A stretch of 46,352 bases of DNA from Gammaproteobacteria bacterium (GCA_026713705.1 JAPONY010000026.1:1-46352), one strand, 5' to 3'; counted from the first letter of the stretch, positions 24,279-36,094 are shown. Notes: generated from the sequence alone by a model not told the origin. Numbers and translations are program-made.

Positions 24279-25574
24279 CTATACGGGCGAAGTCTTTTCC
24301 TGATGCGGCTCCAGCCTTTCCGGCCGGTACAGCAGGAATTCCCCGACCGTGAAGACCGAACCGAACACCACCACGGTTCCCTCCTGCCCGGCCCTCGAAG
24401 CCGCCTCGCGGTAGGCTTCCGTGATAGTCGGGTGGACATGCACCTTGGACAGCTTGCAGGATTCCGCCAGTATGCGCAGGGTCTGAAGCGGCATGGCGCG
24501 GGGAGACTCCACCTTGCTCAGGTGCCAGCTTTCGACCAGCGGCCCCAACGGCCCCAACATGTTCGCCACGTCCTTTTCCTGCAGCGCAGAGAAGACCGCA
24601 TGCAGCGGGCGTCCGGGCCGGTAGCGGCGGAGATTCCGGGCCAGGTTGACGGCACCCTCCGGGTTGTGCGCAATGTCCAGCACGGTATCCACCGGCTCCT
24701 CAAGGATCTGGAATCGCCCGATCAGGCTGACATTCTCAAGGGCGTGGCGGATGGCCTCCGGGTCGATCATTCCGAGATGCTTCAACACGGTCAGGGCACC
24801 GGCCGCGTTGTTCAACTGCACTTTTCCGGGCAGCTGGTGCGGGGTCGGCAGTTCCAGTTTCATCCCGTCACGGTGGTGGTAGCGCCAGCGGTCGGGGTCG
24901 AGAGGCTGCGCGGAGAAGTCCCGGCCGATGCGCTGCATCGGTGCGCCCAAGCGGCGCGCCTGGTCCGGCAGGCTGACGGGCGGGTCGGGGTCCACGCAGA
25001 CGACCGGCCGCCCCGGGCGCATGATTCCGGCCTTCTCGCGCCCGATCGATTCCCGGGTCCGACCCAGCCATTCCGTGTGGTCGATGCTGATGCTGGTAAT
25101 CAGGGCGACATCGGCGTCCCACAGGTTGACCGCGTCCATCCGTCCTCCGAGCCCGACCTCAAGGATCGCATAGTCGATTTCCTCTTCCCGGAAAATCGAC
25201 AGGGTGGCCAGGGTGCCGTATTCGAAAAACGACAGGCTGGTCTCGCCGCGTGCTTGTTCGACCCGCTCGAAGGCGGCGCATAATCGCTCGTCGTCCACCT
25301 CCACCCCGTCAATGCGGACGCGTTCGTTGTAGCGGAGGAAATGCGGCGAAGTGTAGGCGCCCACCCGCCCGTGCGGGCGCAGCATGGCTTCCAGCAGGGC
25401 GACGCTGGAGCCCTTTCCGTTGGTTCCGGCGACGGTGATGATCTTGAAATCCGGCGATGCCAGCAGGTTCATGCGCCGGGCCACCACCCGGATCCGCTCC
25501 AGCCCCAGGTCGATGCTGGTGGTGTGCAGGCGCTGCTGCCATTCGACCCACTCGGACAGGGAGGAAAATCGCAT
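24279..25574 (-). CDS. folC: Folylpolyglutamate synthase / dihydrofolate synthase
   Basis: Adds glutamate to dihydropteroate and to folates. The 431 residues show the Mur-ligase fold: the ATP-binding loop VAGTNGKGSSVALLEA near residue 48, the TSPHFLRYNERVRIDG segment, SIDHTEWLG, and in the second half LDIAHNPEGA. It follows accD by 31 bp. The next genes in the usual operon (SPOR gene, cvpA, purF) lie 11.4 kb away beyond the defence island. The folate gene folP is absent from its usual place in this window. Confidence 0.95.
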   Translation of the reverse strand: MRFSSLSEWVEWQQRLHTTSIDLGLERIRVVARRMNLLASPDFKIITVAGTNGKGSSVALLEAMLRPHGRVGAYTSPHFLRYNERVRIDGVEVDDERLCAAFERVEQARGETSLSFFEYGTLATLSIFREEEIDYAILEVGLGGRMDAVNLWDADVALITSISIDHTEWLGRTRESIGREKAGIMRPGRPVVCVDPDPPVSLPDQARRLGAPMQRIGRDFSAQPLDPDRWRYHHRDGMKLELPTPHQLPGKVQLNNAAGALTVLKHLGMIDPEAIRHALENVSLIGRFQILEEPVDTVLDIAHNPEGAVNLARNLRRYRPGRPLHAVFSALQEKDVANMLGPLGPLVESWHLSKVESPRAMPLQTLRILAESCKLSKVHVHPTITEAYREAASRAGQEGTVVVFGSVFTVGEFLLYRPERLEPHQEKTSPV

Positions 25575-25605
25575 CGCGGCGTGCCGGGAAAAGCTGGGCG
25601 CAGGG

Positions 25606-26478
25606 CTACCCGGTCGGGGTCCGGCCCGGGCGGTTCATCATCAGGCGGAGCAAATCGGAAATGGTGTCGCGCATCTCGCCGCGGTGCACCAGCATGTCGA
25701 TGGCCCCGTGCTCCAGCAGGAATTCGCTGCGCTGGAAGCCTTCCGGCAGGGTTTCGCGCACGGTCTGCTCGATCACGCGCGGACCGGCGAAGCCGATCAG
25801 CGCGCCGGGTTCCGCGATCTGGACGTCGCCCAGCATGCCGAGCGAGGCCGAGACCCCGCCCATGGTCGGGTCGGTCAGCACCGAGATGTAGGGGAGGCGC
25901 CGCTTGCGCATGCGGGCCAGCGCGGCGGCGGTCTTGGACATCTGGAACAGCGACACCAGCGCTTCCTGCATGCGCGCGCCTCCGCTCGTGGAGAAGCAGA
26001 CCAGCGGCAGGCGTTCCTTCAGGCAGACCGCAGACGCCTGTGCGAACTTCTCGCCCACGACCGAGCCCATGGAGCCGCCCATGAATCCGAATTCGAATGC
26101 CGTGCAGACCAGCGGCAGGCCGTGCAACTGCCCCTGCATAACCACCAGGGCGTCCTTCTCCTTGGTTGCTTTCTGCGCCTGGCCGATGCGGTCCCGGTAG
26201 CGCTTGCTGTCGCGGAACTTCAGGAAGTCCTTGGGCGCGAGGTCGGCCAGCAGTTCCTCGCGGGGATGTGCGTCCAGGAACATCTCCAGCCGCTCCCGGG
26301 CCGAGATGCGCATGTGATGCTGGCATTTCGGGCAGACGTTGAGGTTGCGTTCCAGTTCGGACCGGTACAGTGGCGTGTCGCAGTTCGGGCACTTGATCCA
26401 CAGGCCCTGGGGGACCTTCCGGGTGTTGCTGCTTTCGATCCGGATCTGGGGCGGCACCAGGCGCTTGTACCAGCTCAC
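25606..26478 (-). CDS. accD: Acetyl-CoA carboxylase carboxyltransferase subunit beta
   Basis: Beta subunit of the carboxyltransferase that makes malonyl-CoA. From a GTG at 26478 (overlapping the trpA stop as GTGA) the product has 290 residues starting [14 protein letters not shown] four-cysteine zinc ribbon ([10 protein letters not shown] and VCPKCQHH) is followed by the crotonase-fold core with [25 protein letters not shown] and [16 protein letters not shown] longer open frame upstream lies within trpA and is not coding. Confidence 0.95.
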   Translation of the reverse strand: MSWYKRLVPPQIRIESSNTRKVPQGLWIKCPNCDTPLYRSELERNLNVCPKCQHHMRISARERLEMFLDAHPREELLADLAPKDFLKFRDSKRYRDRIGQAQKATKEKDALVVMQGQLHGLPLVCTAFEFGFMGGSMGSVVGEKFAQASAVCLKERLPLVCFSTSGGARMQEALVSLFQMSKTAAALARMRKRRLPYISVLTDPTMGGVSASLGMLGDVQIAEPGALIGFAGPRVIEQTVRETLPEGFQRSEFLLEHGAIDMLVHRGEMRDTISDLLRLMMNRPGRTPTG

Positions 26479-27286
26479 GGGGCACCTCCCGTTCGGCCTG
26501 CGGCGTCGATGCCGGCACGCAGGTCCTGCAGCAGTTCGGTCGCGGCGGCGTGCGGGTCCGCGGCGGCCTGGATCCGGTCCACCAGCGCGCTGCCGACGAC
26601 GACCGCGTCGGCCAGTTCCGCGGCCTGTGCCGCGGAGTCCGCGTCCTTGATGCCGAACCCGATGCCGACGGGCAGGGTGGCATGCGTCCGGATGCATTTC
26701 ATACGTTCCGCCACATCCTCCATGTCCAGGCGACCCGCGCCGGTCGTCCCGCGCAGGGACACATAATAAAGAAATCCTGTCGCCTGTCCGCAGATCTGCC
26801 GGATCCGTTCCTCGGTGGTGGTGGGGGCGAGCAGGAAGATTTCGTCCAGCCCGTAGTCGATCAGGGCCTGGCGGATCGCGGGCGCTTCTTCCGGGGGCAG
26901 GTCGACCACCAGCACGCCGTCGACCCCGGCGCGGGCGGCCTGCTCCGCGAAGATGTCCACGCCCATGGCGATGATCGGGTTGGCGTAGCCCATCAGGACC
27001 AGCGGCGTCTCCGCATCCTTGCTCCGGAATTCTGCGGCCATGTCCAGGACGTCGCGCAGGCGGACCCGGTGCGCCAGCGCTCGCTCGCAGGCGGCCTGGA
27101 TCACCGGTCCGTCGGCCATCGGGTCCGAGAACGGGACCCCGAGTTCGATCAGGTCGGCTCCGGCCCGGACCAGCGTATGCAGCAGCGGCACGGTGGCGTC
27201 GGGTTTCGGGTCGCCCGCGGTCAGGTAGGGGACCAGGGCCGTGCGCCCGGCCTCCTTCAGCTGTGCGAAGCGCCCGGCGATGCGGC

Positions 27287-27290
<4 letters not shown>
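26475..27290 (-). CDS. trpA: Tryptophan synthase alpha chain
   Basis: Splits indole-3-glycerol phosphate to indole and glyceraldehyde 3-phosphate. 271 residues with the catalytic Glu49 and Asp60 in [15 protein letters not shown], the phosphate-binding VGIGFGIKD and VVVGSALVD segments. It overlaps trpB by 4 nt (ATGA) and accD by 4 nt (GTGA), so it is translationally linked to both. Confidence 0.97.
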
Positions 27291-28490
<1,200 letters not shown>

Positions 28491-28504
<14 letters not shown>

Positions 28505-29114
28505 GGTTCACCTCCCGCATGAATGCTTCGATCTTCTCCGGGTCCTTTCGGCCGGGCTCGGCCTCCACGCCGCTGCTGACGTCCACGCCCCAGGGCCGGA
28601 CCGCCCGGATCGCCTCGCCCACGTTGCCCGGTTCCAGGCCGCCCGCCAGGATCAGCGGGCGCGGATCCTCGGAGCGGATCTCCGTCCAGTCGAAGGTCTT
28701 GCCCTGTCCGCCGGCCTCTCCCGAGGCATGGCTGTCCAGCAGGAAGCCGTGTGCGTCCCGGTAAAGCTCCTGGTGGTCGGCCAGGGCGCCGGGTTCGGCC
28801 ATCGGCACGGCCTTGATCCAGTGGCCTTCGAACCGGGCGCAAAGCTCCGGCGCTTCGCGACCGTGATACTGCAGGCCGTCGAACGGGATGGTTTCGATCA
28901 ATTCGTCGAGGAAGTGCGGGTCCGGATCGAGCACGACCGCGTAGGCGTCCATGAAAGGCGGCAGGAGATCAATGATGGCACAGGCCACGGCAGGTTCAAC
29001 GTTTCGCGGGCTGGGCTCATGGAATACCAGCCCGATGGCGTCGGCCCCCGCATCGGCGGCGAGAAGCGCGTCGGCCGGGTTCGTGATGCCGCAGATCTTG
29101 ACACGGGTGCGCAT
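28491..29114 (-). CDS. trpF: Phosphoribosylanthranilate isomerase
   Basis: Third step of tryptophan synthesis after anthranilate. I start at ATG 29114 ([17 protein letters not shown]), 2 bp after truA, giving 207 residues; the frame is open to 29171 but that part lies in truA. Landmarks: catalytic Cys8 in KICGIT, the catalytic aspartate region [29 protein letters not shown] and the phosphate site GVDVSSGVE. Confidence 0.95.
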
Positions 29115-29116
29115 GT

Positions 29117-29914
29117 TCAGGAGGCAGGCTGGCTGTAATCCGGAGTCCACAGGGGCGGCGGGATGCCGCATTCAGGAGGATAGTTTACGCGCATCAGGTA
29201 CAGCCCGTCCGGCGGTGCGGTGACGCCGCCCGCCGTGCGGTCGCGCATCTCGAGCAGTTCGGCCAGCCATTCCGGAGGGCGTTCGCCGTGGCCGACCTCC
29301 ATCAGGGCGCCTGCCAGGATCCTCACCATGTGGTACAGGAAGCCGTCGGCCTCGACGTCCAGGTGGACGAACGACCCATGGGCGGTGACGTCCAGCCGGT
29401 GCAGGGTGCGCCGGGGATGGCGGGCCTGGCATTCCGCCGCGCGGAAGCTGGTGAAGTCGTGCTCGCCCAACAGGGCCTGGGCGGCCTCGTGCATTCGTTC
29501 GGCGTCCAGGGTCTTGGGCATCCGGGTGACCTTGCCGGCGAGCAGGCCCGCGGCGGCGGCGTCACGCTGCAGGATGATGTAGCGGTAATGGCGGCGGGTC
29601 GCCGAGTAGCGGGCGTGGAAGTCGTCCGCGACCTCTTTAACCCAGGAGGCGCTGACGGATGGGGGCAGGTGAGCGCCGGCGCCCCGCTGCCAGGCATGCA
29701 GGGGACGGTCCGCGTCGGTGTCGAAGTGGATGACCTGGCCGGCCGCGTGCACTCCGGCGTCGGTGCGCCCGGCGACGGCGGTGCGGATCGGGTGGTCTGC
29801 GATCGTGGAGAGGGCGTTTTCGACTGCGTCCTGGACGCTCGGGGCGTGGTGCTGGCGCTGCCAGCCGCTGAAGCAGGCGCCGTCGTACTCGAGACCGCAG
29901 GCCAGGCGAGGCAT
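29117..29914 (-). CDS. truA: tRNA pseudouridine(38-40) synthase
   Basis: Makes pseudouridine at positions 38-40 of the tRNA anticodon arm. 265 residues with the catalytic Asp52 in VAGRTDAGVHA, the N-terminal LEYDGACFSGWQRQ and the C-terminal FLYHMVRILAGAL. Situated between the FimV-like gene (3-bp gap) and trpF (2-bp gap), the usual order in this group. Confidence 0.96.
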   Translation of the reverse strand: MPRLACGLEYDGACFSGWQRQHHAPSVQDAVENALSTIADHPIRTAVAGRTDAGVHAAGQVIHFDTDADRPLHAWQRGAGAHLPPSVSASWVKEVADDFHARYSATRRHYRYIILQRDAAAAGLLAGKVTRMPKTLDAERMHEAAQALLGEHDFTSFRAAECQARHPRRTLHRLDVTAHGSFVHLDVEADGFLYHMVRILAGALMEVGHGERPPEWLAELLEMRDRTAGGVTAPPDGLYLMRVNYPPECGIPPPLWTPDYSQPAS

Positions 29915-29917
29915 GGG

Positions 29918-31156
29918 TCAGGACGAGGCCATCCGGCTTTTCAGCTTCTCCGCCTCCTCGCGTTCTTGCTCCGTCCCCTCGGCCAGCACCAGCCGGATCA
30001 GGGGACGCGCCTGGTCGTACTCGTTCGCTTCAACGTGCGCGTGCGCCAGGTCCAGCGCGGAGGTGGCGCGCCGGGCGGGGTCCTCGATGTCGCCCACGCT
30101 CTGCCGGATGATCCGGGCCTGACGGGCGCGGGTCAGGGCCAGGGCGAACAGATAGGTCAGGAGCAGGATCCCCGCGGCGGCGAGAATCCCGGGCCACGGG
30201 AAGCCGCCGGTCCTCTTCGCCAGGTTCGTCTCGTCGGGCGCCTTGTCCGCCAGTTGCGCCAGTTCTTCGCTTTCGACCTCGACCGCGGCGGAAGGGGTCT
30301 CGGTCTTTTTGGCCTCGGGCTCCGCCGGCTCTGCCGCAGGGGCCTCGGCCGGTTCCGGCACGGCCGGCTGGGTGCCGGCGGCCTGGGGTTCGCCCGGTTC
30401 GGCTCTCGCCGGCTCGACCGCACCCGGATCGGCCTGCATCTCAAGCGGCACGAGCTTCAGCCGCTGTTCCTGCAGGGTCGGGCTTTCGCGCGGGTCCGTT
30501 CCCTTCCGGCGCCACTGCTGCCACTGCTCGTTCTGGAAGCGGACCTCGTCGATCAGCCACTGGCGGGACAGGTTCAGGCGCGCGATCTCGGCCTCGCTCG
30601 GAATGTACAACCGGGCGCCGGCCCGCACCAGGTTGATGTTGTCGTGGATGAAGGCGTCGCGGTTGTACAGCTGGATCGCCAGCATCAGGGTGTAGGCGTC
30701 GACCTCCAGGGAGCGGGCGCGTTCCAGCGCGATTTCAAGCAGCGTGTCTCCCCATTCCACTTCGCGCGTCGTGCCGGCCGGGGCGCATGGCGGTAGGTTC
30801 AGGGTGTGGAACATGGGCGGTTCGTGTCCTTCGCCGAGAACCAGCACCAGGTCGCTGGAATGAGAGGGAAGCGGTTCCGTGCTGCGCACCTGGACCTGGC
30901 TCTCGCCGTTGTGCCGGATTCGTTCCAGTTGCGCCGACCCGACCCAGGAGGGATAGGCTTTCTGGAGTCTCCGGTAGGTCGGGGGGGACGCGATTTCCAC
31001 GCGAATCCGCCCCGGATCAGTCTCGGCTTCCGCTATCAATTGCAGCGTCAGCAGGGCGGTGCAGTCCGGCTCAAAGTGGATTTCCGGCTGGCCCGGTTGC
31101 ACTGCCTGGGCCGGAGCGGCCAAGGCGGCCGCCAGGAGCAGGAGTCGCGCGTTCAC
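29918..31156 (-). CDS. FimV/HubP-like membrane protein (short form)
   Basis: The position between asd and truA is that of fimV in pseudomonads and relatives, a polar landmark and type IV pilus assembly protein. From GTG 31156 (GTGA overlap with asd) the 412 residues begin with a signal peptide ([17 protein letters not shown]), then a FimV N-terminal-like domain (PPTYRRLQKAYPSWVG), a LysM-like segment (VEWGDTLLEIALERARSLEVD, LVRAGARLYIP), a Pro/Ala/Glu-rich linker, one helix (about 321-341) and a short C-terminal FimV-type motif (ALDLAHAHVEANEYDQARPL). It is about half the usual length, mainly because the acidic repeat region is missing. Confidence 0.8.
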   Translation of the reverse strand: MNARLLLLAAALAAPAQAVQPGQPEIHFEPDCTALLTLQLIAEAETDPGRIRVEIASPPTYRRLQKAYPSWVGSAQLERIRHNGESQVQVRSTEPLPSHSSDLVLVLGEGHEPPMFHTLNLPPCAPAGTTREVEWGDTLLEIALERARSLEVDAYTLMLAIQLYNRDAFIHDNINLVRAGARLYIPSEAEIARLNLSRQWLIDEVRFQNEQWQQWRRKGTDPRESPTLQEQRLKLVPLEMQADPGAVEPARAEPGEPQAAGTQPAVPEPAEAPAAEPAEPEAKKTETPSAAVEVESEELAQLADKAPDETNLAKRTGGFPWPGILAAAGILLLTYLFALALTRARQARIIRQSVGDIEDPARRATSALDLAHAHVEANEYDQARPLIRLVLAEGTEQEREEAEKLKSRMASS

Positions 31157-32175
31157 TGCCCGAACCGTTCCAGCCACTGTTCGGCGATCTGGATGCTGTT
31201 GGTCGCGGCACCCTTGCGCAGGTTGTCGCTGACGACCCAAAGGTCCAGACCTCGCGGATGGGACAGGTCCTGGCGGATGCGCCCGACGAACACTTCGTCC
31301 CGGCCGGCCGCCTCCGTCGCCGCCGTGGGATAGCCGCCGTCCGCCGCCTCGTCGATGACGACCACGCCGGGGGCCTCTTCCAGCAGCGCACGGGCGTCCT
31401 GTGCGCTGAGCGGGTTGCGGGTTTCCAGGTGGACGGCCTCGGAATGGCCGTAGTACACCGGCACGCGAACCGTGGTGGGGTTGACGCCGATGTTCTCGTC
31501 TTCCAGGATCTTCCGGGTCTCCCAGACCATCTTCATCTCTTCGCGGGTGTAGCCGTTGTCCTGGAAACTGTCGATGTGCGGCAGGACGTTGAACGCGATC
31601 GGACGGGGGTAGACCTCGCAGCGGCCTTCGCGGCCGGCGAGCACGTCCTCGGTCTGCCGGCGGAGTTCCTCGATCGCCGCCTGGCCCGTGCCGGAGACCG
31701 CCTGGTAGGTGGCGACATTGATGCGCTCGATTCCCGCCGCGTCGTACAGGGGCTTCAGCGCCACCACCATCTGCATGGTCGAGCAGTTGGGATTGGCGAT
31801 GATGCCGCGGTTGCGGTAGTCGGCGATGCGCTCCGGGTTGCACTCGGGCACCACCAGCGGGATGTCCGGTTCGTAGCGGAAGTAGGACGTGTTGTCGATT
31901 ACGAGACAACCTGCTTCGGCGGCGCGCGGCGCGAATTGGCGCGACGGTTCGCTGCCGGCGGAAAACAGGGCGATCTGTACCTGGCTGAAATCGAACTCCT
32001 CCAGGGCCTGGACCTCGATATCCTGTCCACGGAACGATAGGCTCCGGCCCTTCGAGCGCTCGCTGGCCACCAGATGCAGGACATCGAGCGGGAAGCCGCG
32101 TTCTTCGAGGACCTGGCGCATGACGCCGCCCACGGCGCCGGTGGCACCGACGATAGCCACGTGCAGGCCGCTCAC
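31153..32175 (-). CDS. asd: Aspartate-semialdehyde dehydrogenase
   Basis: Reduces aspartyl phosphate to the semialdehyde for Lys, Met and Thr synthesis and diaminopimelate. 340 residues with the NADP-binding [10 protein letters not shown], the nucleophile Cys131 in [11 protein letters not shown], and the catalytic histidine region [12 protein letters not shown]. It overlaps leuB by 4 nt and the FimV-like gene by 4 nt. This short form matches the Pseudomonas-type ASADH-II. Confidence 0.96.
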   Translation of the reverse strand: MSGLHVAIVGATGAVGGVMRQVLEERGFPLDVLHLVASERSKGRSLSFRGQDIEVQALEEFDFSQVQIALFSAGSEPSRQFAPRAAEAGCLVIDNTSYFRYEPDIPLVVPECNPERIADYRNRGIIANPNCSTMQMVVALKPLYDAAGIERINVATYQAVSGTGQAAIEELRRQTEDVLAGREGRCEVYPRPIAFNVLPHIDSFQDNGYTREEMKMVWETRKILEDENIGVNPTTVRVPVYYGHSEAVHLETRNPLSAQDARALLEEAPGVVVIDEAADGGYPTAATEAAGRDEVFVGRIRQDLSHPRGLDLWVVSDNLRKGAATNSIQIAEQWLERFGQ

Positions 32176-33254
32176 GAGCCGAGGCGCCCCTCAAGCGCAG
32201 CGGTCACCGCATCCCCCATTTGCGCCGTGCCGACGGCCTCGCCGTCGCCGGCCAGGTCGGTGGTCCGCATTCCCTGTTCCAGTACGTCCCGCACGGCGCC
32301 TTCCACCGCATCGGCGGCATCGGTCCGCTGCAGGGAATAGCGCAGCATCATGCCGACTGACAGGATCATGGCCAGGGGATTGGCCTGCCCGGTGCCGGCG
32401 ATGTCGGGGGCCGAGCCGTGCACCGGCTCGTACAGGCCTTGGCGCTTCTCGTTGAGGGAGGCCGAGGGCAGCAGGCCGATCGAGCCGGTCAATTGCGCGG
32501 CGATGTCGGACAGGATGTCGCCGAACAGGTTGCCGGTGACCATCACGTCGAACTGGGTGGGTTGGGCGACCAGCTGCATGGCGGCATTGTCCACGTACAG
32601 GTGCGACAGCTCGACGTCCGGGTATTCCTGCGCGACCTCGCCGATCACGGTGCGCCACAACTCCGAGACTTCGAGGACATTCGCCTTGTCCACGGAGCAG
32701 ACCCTCCGGCTCCGCAACTGGGCGGCCTGAAAGGCACTGCGGGCGATGCGCGAGATTTCGTCCTCATCGTAGACCATGGTGTTGACGCCGCGGCGACGGC
32801 CGTCGTGTTCGTCCAGCGCGCGGGGTTCGCCGAAGTAAAGCCCGCCGGTGAGTTCGCGCACGATCAGCAGGTCCAGCCCCTCGATTTTTTCGGGCTTGAG
32901 GCTCGAGGCGTGCGCCATGCCGGGCATCAGCGTCGCGGGGCGCAGGTTGGCGTACAGGCCCAGCCCCTTGCGCAGCCTGAGCAGGCCGGTCTCGGGGCGC
33001 AGCGCGCGGTCGGGCGTGTCGTATCGGGGTGCGCCGACTGCTGCCAGCAGCACGGCGTCCGCGTCGTGGGCGGCCTGCAGGGTGTCGGGCGGCAGGGGGT
33101 CGCCTTCGGCGTCGACGGCCGCGCCCCCGACGAGCGCCTCGCCCAGTTCCAGCTCAAGGCCGCCGTGGCGGGCCAGGCAGTCGAGCACCTTGCGGGCCTC
33201 GGCCGTGATCTCCGGGCCGATGCCGTCGCCGGACAGGATCAGGATGCGTGCCAT
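32172..33254 (-). CDS. leuB: 3-Isopropylmalate dehydrogenase
   Basis: Oxidative decarboxylation of 3-isopropylmalate in leucine synthesis. 360 residues with GDGIGPEI at the N-terminus, the substrate loop [23 protein letters not shown], the metal-binding aspartates in [13 protein letters not shown], and [10 protein letters not shown]...NPLAMI. The start overlaps the leuD stop by 1 nt (TAATG). Confidence 0.97.
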   Translation of the reverse strand: MARILILSGDGIGPEITAEARKVLDCLARHGGLELELGEALVGGAAVDAEGDPLPPDTLQAAHDADAVLLAAVGAPRYDTPDRALRPETGLLRLRKGLGLYANLRPATLMPGMAHASSLKPEKIEGLDLLIVRELTGGLYFGEPRALDEHDGRRRGVNTMVYDEDEISRIARSAFQAAQLRSRRVCSVDKANVLEVSELWRTVIGEVAQEYPDVELSHLYVDNAAMQLVAQPTQFDVMVTGNLFGDILSDIAAQLTGSIGLLPSASLNEKRQGLYEPVHGSAPDIAGTGQANPLAMILSVGMMLRYSLQRTDAADAVEGAVRDVLEQGMRTTDLAGDGEAVGTAQMGDAVTAALEGRLGS

Positions 33255-33907
33255 TACGGGCTGCCGAAACGGTCGAACAGCCAGGGAGCCTGCGCCCGCC
33301 GTGCCGCCTCGAATTCCTTGATCTGATCCGCGTGGCGCAGGGTCAGCGCGATGTCGTCGAGCCCTTCGACCAGGCAGCGCTTGCGCTGCGGGTCGATGTC
33401 GAACGACCAGCAGGTGCCGGAATCCGCCGTCACCGTCTGTTCCGGCAGGTCGACGTCCAGTTGGCAGCCTTCGGCCTGTTCGATCTCTTCGAGGAGCGTC
33501 TGCACGTCGGTTTCCGGCAACTGGACGGTCAGCAGGCCGTTCTTGGCGGCGTTGGTGTCGAAGATGTCGGCGAAGCTTGGCGCGATGACGGCCCGGAAGC
33601 CGGCGTCCAGAAACGCCCAGACCGCGTGCTCGCGCGAGGAGCCGCAGCCGAAGTTGGCCCCGGTGATCAGGATGGAGGCCTCGCGGTAGCGGGCCTGGTT
33701 CAGCACGAAATCCGGGTTGCGCGGGCGTCGCGAGTGGTCGCTCTCCAGGTCTCCGGGCGCCAGGTAGCGCCAGCTGTCGAACAGGTTCGGGCCGAACCCG
33801 GTGCGCTTGACCGACTTCAAATACTGCTTGGGGATGATCACGTCGGTGTCGATGTTGCTGCGGTCGAGTGGCGCGGCGATCCCGCGGTGGCGGACGAAAG
33901 GATTCAC
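33254..33907 (-). CDS. leuD: 3-Isopropylmalate dehydratase small subunit
   Basis: Small subunit of the aconitase-like isomerase. From GTG 33907 (GTGA overlap with leuC) the product has 217 residues starting VNPFVRHRG; a longer frame upstream lies within leuC. Landmarks: [13 protein letters not shown], the GSSREHA active-site loop in [13 protein letters not shown], and [15 protein letters not shown]. Confidence 0.96.
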   Translation of the reverse strand: MNPFVRHRGIAAPLDRSNIDTDVIIPKQYLKSVKRTGFGPNLFDSWRYLAPGDLESDHSRRPRNPDFVLNQARYREASILITGANFGCGSSREHAVWAFLDAGFRAVIAPSFADIFDTNAAKNGLLTVQLPETDVQTLLEEIEQAEGCQLDVDLPEQTVTADSGTCWSFDIDPQRKRCLVEGLDDIALTLRHADQIKEFEAARRAQAPWLFDRFGSP

Positions 33908-35313
33908 GTCAGGTACTCCCGCACGTCGACAAAGTGTCCGGCGCAGGCGGCCGCGGCGGCCATTGCCGGGCTGACCAGGTGGGTGCGCCCGCCCTCGCCC
34001 TGGCGTCCCTCGAAGTTTCGGTTGGAAGTAGCGGCGCAGCGCTCCTCGGGCTCCAGCCGGTCGGCGTTCATGGCCAGGCACATCGAGCAACCCGGCTCCC
34101 GCCACTCGAACCCGGCCTCGGTGAAGATCCGATCCAACCCTTCCGATTCGGCCTGTGCCTTGACCCGCCCCGAGCCGGGCACGACCAGGGCCTGACGGAT
34201 GTTGTCCGCGCAGCGGCGCCCGCGAACCACGGCGGCGGCCTCGCGCAGGTCCTCGATGCGTGCGTTGGTGCAGGATCCGATGAAGATCCGGTCCAGCTCA
34301 AGGTCGGTGATCGTTTCACCGCCTTTCAGGCCCATGTAATCCAGCGCTGCCTTCATGCCGCCGGCGCGGGCAGGGTCCTCTGCCTCGTCGGGGTGGGGGA
34401 CGGCTTCATCGACCGACACCACCATCTCCGGGGACGTGCCCCAGGTGACCTGGGGCGCAAGCCCGCTCGCCTGAAGCACCACGGCGCGTTCGAACACGGC
34501 GTCGTCGTCCGAGTGCAGTTCGCGCCACCGCCGCTCGGCCTCCTCCCAGGCGGAGCCTTCGGGCGCGTAGGTCCGCCCGCGCACGTAGTCGAGGGTGATG
34601 TCGTCTACCGCGATTAGGCCGGAACGCGCGCCGGCCTCGATCGCCATGTTGCACAGGGTCATGCGGGCTTCCATGCTCATTTCTTCCACCGCTTGCCCGG
34701 TGAATTCGATCGCGCAGCCGGTGCCGCCTGCCGTGCCGATGCTTCCGATCAGGGCGAGGGCCAGGTCCTTGGAGCCGACGCCGGGCGCGGCGCGGCCCTC
34801 GAGTCGCACCAGCATATTGGCCGGCTTGCGCACCGGCAGGCACTGGGTGGCCAGCACATGCTCGACCTGCGAGGTGCCGATGCCGAACGCCAGCGTCGCC
34901 AGCGCGCCGTGCGTGGAGGTGTGCGAGTCGCCGCAGACCACGGTCATGCCGGGCAGGGTGATGCCCTGCTCCGGGCCGATCACGTGCACGATGCCTTGTC
35001 GCGGGTCCCCCATCGGGAACTCCAGCAGGCCGTATTCGGCGCAGTTGGCGTCCAGGGTCTCGACCTGGTGGCGCGAGACCGCGTCGGGAATTTCCTCGAG
35101 ATCCGGTTCGGTCGGGACGTTGTGGTCGGCCACCGCGACGATGCTGTCGGGCCGCCAGGGCGCACGGCCGGCCAGGCGCAGGCCCTCGAAGGCCTGCGGC
35201 GAGGTGACTTCGTGGACCAGCTGGCAGTCGATGTACAGCAGGGTGGTGCCGTCTTCAGCCGTCTGCACTGCGTGCTCGTCCCAAAGTTTGTCGTACAGGG
35301 TACGCCCGGACAT
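33904..35313 (-). CDS. leuC: 3-Isopropylmalate dehydratase large subunit
   Basis: Large subunit carrying the 4Fe-4S cluster. 469 residues; cluster cysteines are visible in [13 protein letters not shown] and in CSMCLAMN, with [12 protein letters not shown] earlier. It is the first gene of the eleven-gene run down to folC and lies behind a TATAAT box and a small hairpin. No leucine attenuator peptide was recognised in the leader. Confidence 0.97.
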   Translation of the reverse strand: MSGRTLYDKLWDEHAVQTAEDGTTLLYIDCQLVHEVTSPQAFEGLRLAGRAPWRPDSIVAVADHNVPTEPDLEEIPDAVSRHQVETLDANCAEYGLLEFPMGDPRQGIVHVIGPEQGITLPGMTVVCGDSHTSTHGALATLAFGIGTSQVEHVLATQCLPVRKPANMLVRLEGRAAPGVGSKDLALALIGSIGTAGGTGCAIEFTGQAVEEMSMEARMTLCNMAIEAGARSGLIAVDDITLDYVRGRTYAPEGSAWEEAERRWRELHSDDDAVFERAVVLQASGLAPQVTWGTSPEMVVSVDEAVPHPDEAEDPARAGGMKAALDYMGLKGGETITDLELDRIFIGSCTNARIEDLREAAAVVRGRRCADNIRQALVVPGSGRVKAQAESEGLDRIFTEAGFEWREPGCSMCLAMNADRLEPEERCAATSNRNFEGRQGEGGRTHLVSPAMAAAAACAGHFVDVREYLT

Positions 35314-35328
35314 GGTAATTTTTTCGTT

Positions 35329-35353
35329 CCGTGCCTAATGCACGGCGATTATA
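35329..35353 (-). promoter_or_regulatory. Candidate leuC operon promoter with start-site hairpin
   Basis: On the minus strand a perfect TATAAT (35353-35348) is followed within 3 bp by CCGTGC-ATTAG-GCACGG (35345-35329), an inverted repeat with 6-bp arms that would sit at the transcription start. It is about 35 bp before the leuC ATG. The -35 is poor, which suggests an activator or that this promoter is weak. The rest of 35354-35470 shows nothing else. Confidence 0.45.
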
Positions 35354-35470
35354 GAACGGGGAGTCATGCCGATGCGGCGGTTCATCGCGACACTTCTCTC
35401 GGCATGCCTCTTTGGCAGGATGGGCAGGGCAGTCTCCCGGTTTATGCCGGGGGACTTTCGAAAAGGGACT

Positions 35471-35746
35471 TCAATTTCGAATCCGGTAAATGTCGCGTCG
35501 GTTGCCCACCCGAACTACCAGCATGCGCAAAGCACCGTCCTGAATGTCGCAAATCACTCGGTAATCGCCCACCCGGTAACGCCAGAAATCACCCAGTGGG
35601 CCAGTCAACGCCTTGCCTGTGCTACGCGGATCTTCCAGTCCGGCGATGCGCTTGTCCATGAAATCGACGATGCGCCGTGCCATCTGCTTGTCAAGCTTGC
35701 GGAGCTGCCCCTTGGCCGTGTCGGCGTAATCAATCGTCCAAGCCAA
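35471..35746 (-). CDS. RelE/ParE-family toxin
   Basis: 91 residues with the RelE-type fold pattern: MAWTIDYADTAKGQLRKLDKQ, then GKALTGPLGDFWRYRVGDYRVICDI and a C-terminal VVRVGNRRDIYR. RelE members cut mRNA in the ribosome. The gene overlaps the antitoxin gene by 17 nt. It sits between leuC and murU on the minus strand. Confidence 0.88.
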   Translation of the reverse strand: MAWTIDYADTAKGQLRKLDKQMARRIVDFMDKRIAGLEDPRSTGKALTGPLGDFWRYRVGDYRVICDIQDGALRMLVVRVGNRRDIYRIRN

Positions 35747-35957
35747 GGTCTTTCCTTACGTTCGCCGCCGAATGCACCGGTTCCTGTCCCTTGCGAATGC
35801 GCTCCAACACGTCAGCGGCAAGGTAGTAGTCCTCCATCTCCTCAATGCCATGCTCGATGATTTCCCGCAAGTAGTAAGCCTTGGTGCGTCCGGTTTGCGA
35901 GGCGAGATGGTCAAGCCTCTGCTCTGTTTCCGGGGCTAAGCGAATAGAAGTCGCCAT
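35730..35957 (-). CDS. RelB-family antitoxin
   Basis: 75 residues from ATG 35957, which has AGGAGAGG about 9 bases upstream. The N-terminus (TSIRLAPETEQRLDHLASQTGRT) is a ribbon-helix-helix DNA-binding domain and the C-terminal half (RIRKGQEPVHSAANVRKDLGLD) the toxin-binding tail. It precedes and overlaps the toxin gene. A start at 35984 is possible but lies inside the operator. Confidence 0.85.
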   Translation of the reverse strand: MATSIRLAPETEQRLDHLASQTGRTKAYYLREIIEHGIEEMEDYYLAADVLERIRKGQEPVHSAANVRKDLGLDD

Positions 35958-35982
35958 GTCACGACACCTCTCCTCGTAATTC

Positions 35983-36001
35983 AATACATGTATTCACTAT
36001 A
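35983..36001 (-). promoter_or_regulatory. RelBE promoter/operator candidate
   Basis: AATACATGTATT (35983-35994) is a perfect 12-bp palindrome, directly next to a minus-strand TATAGT (36001-35996) that can act as -10. It is 26-44 bp before the antitoxin start. The palindrome is a likely site for the ribbon-helix-helix antitoxin. The remaining gap to 36094 is AT-rich without other features. Confidence 0.45.
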
Positions 36002-36094
36002 TCACAAAATCTCTATGAAGAGCTCCGAGCGCGCATCCTGACGAATTGGCGTTGGAGAGTAAAGTGAATTTGAATCATATATTTATGGGTGGTT

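Noticed and set aside
29918-32194. 758-codon reading that extends the FimV-like gene upstream
   Set aside because: The upstream part is asd in another frame; the GTG at 31156 is followed by a signal peptide.
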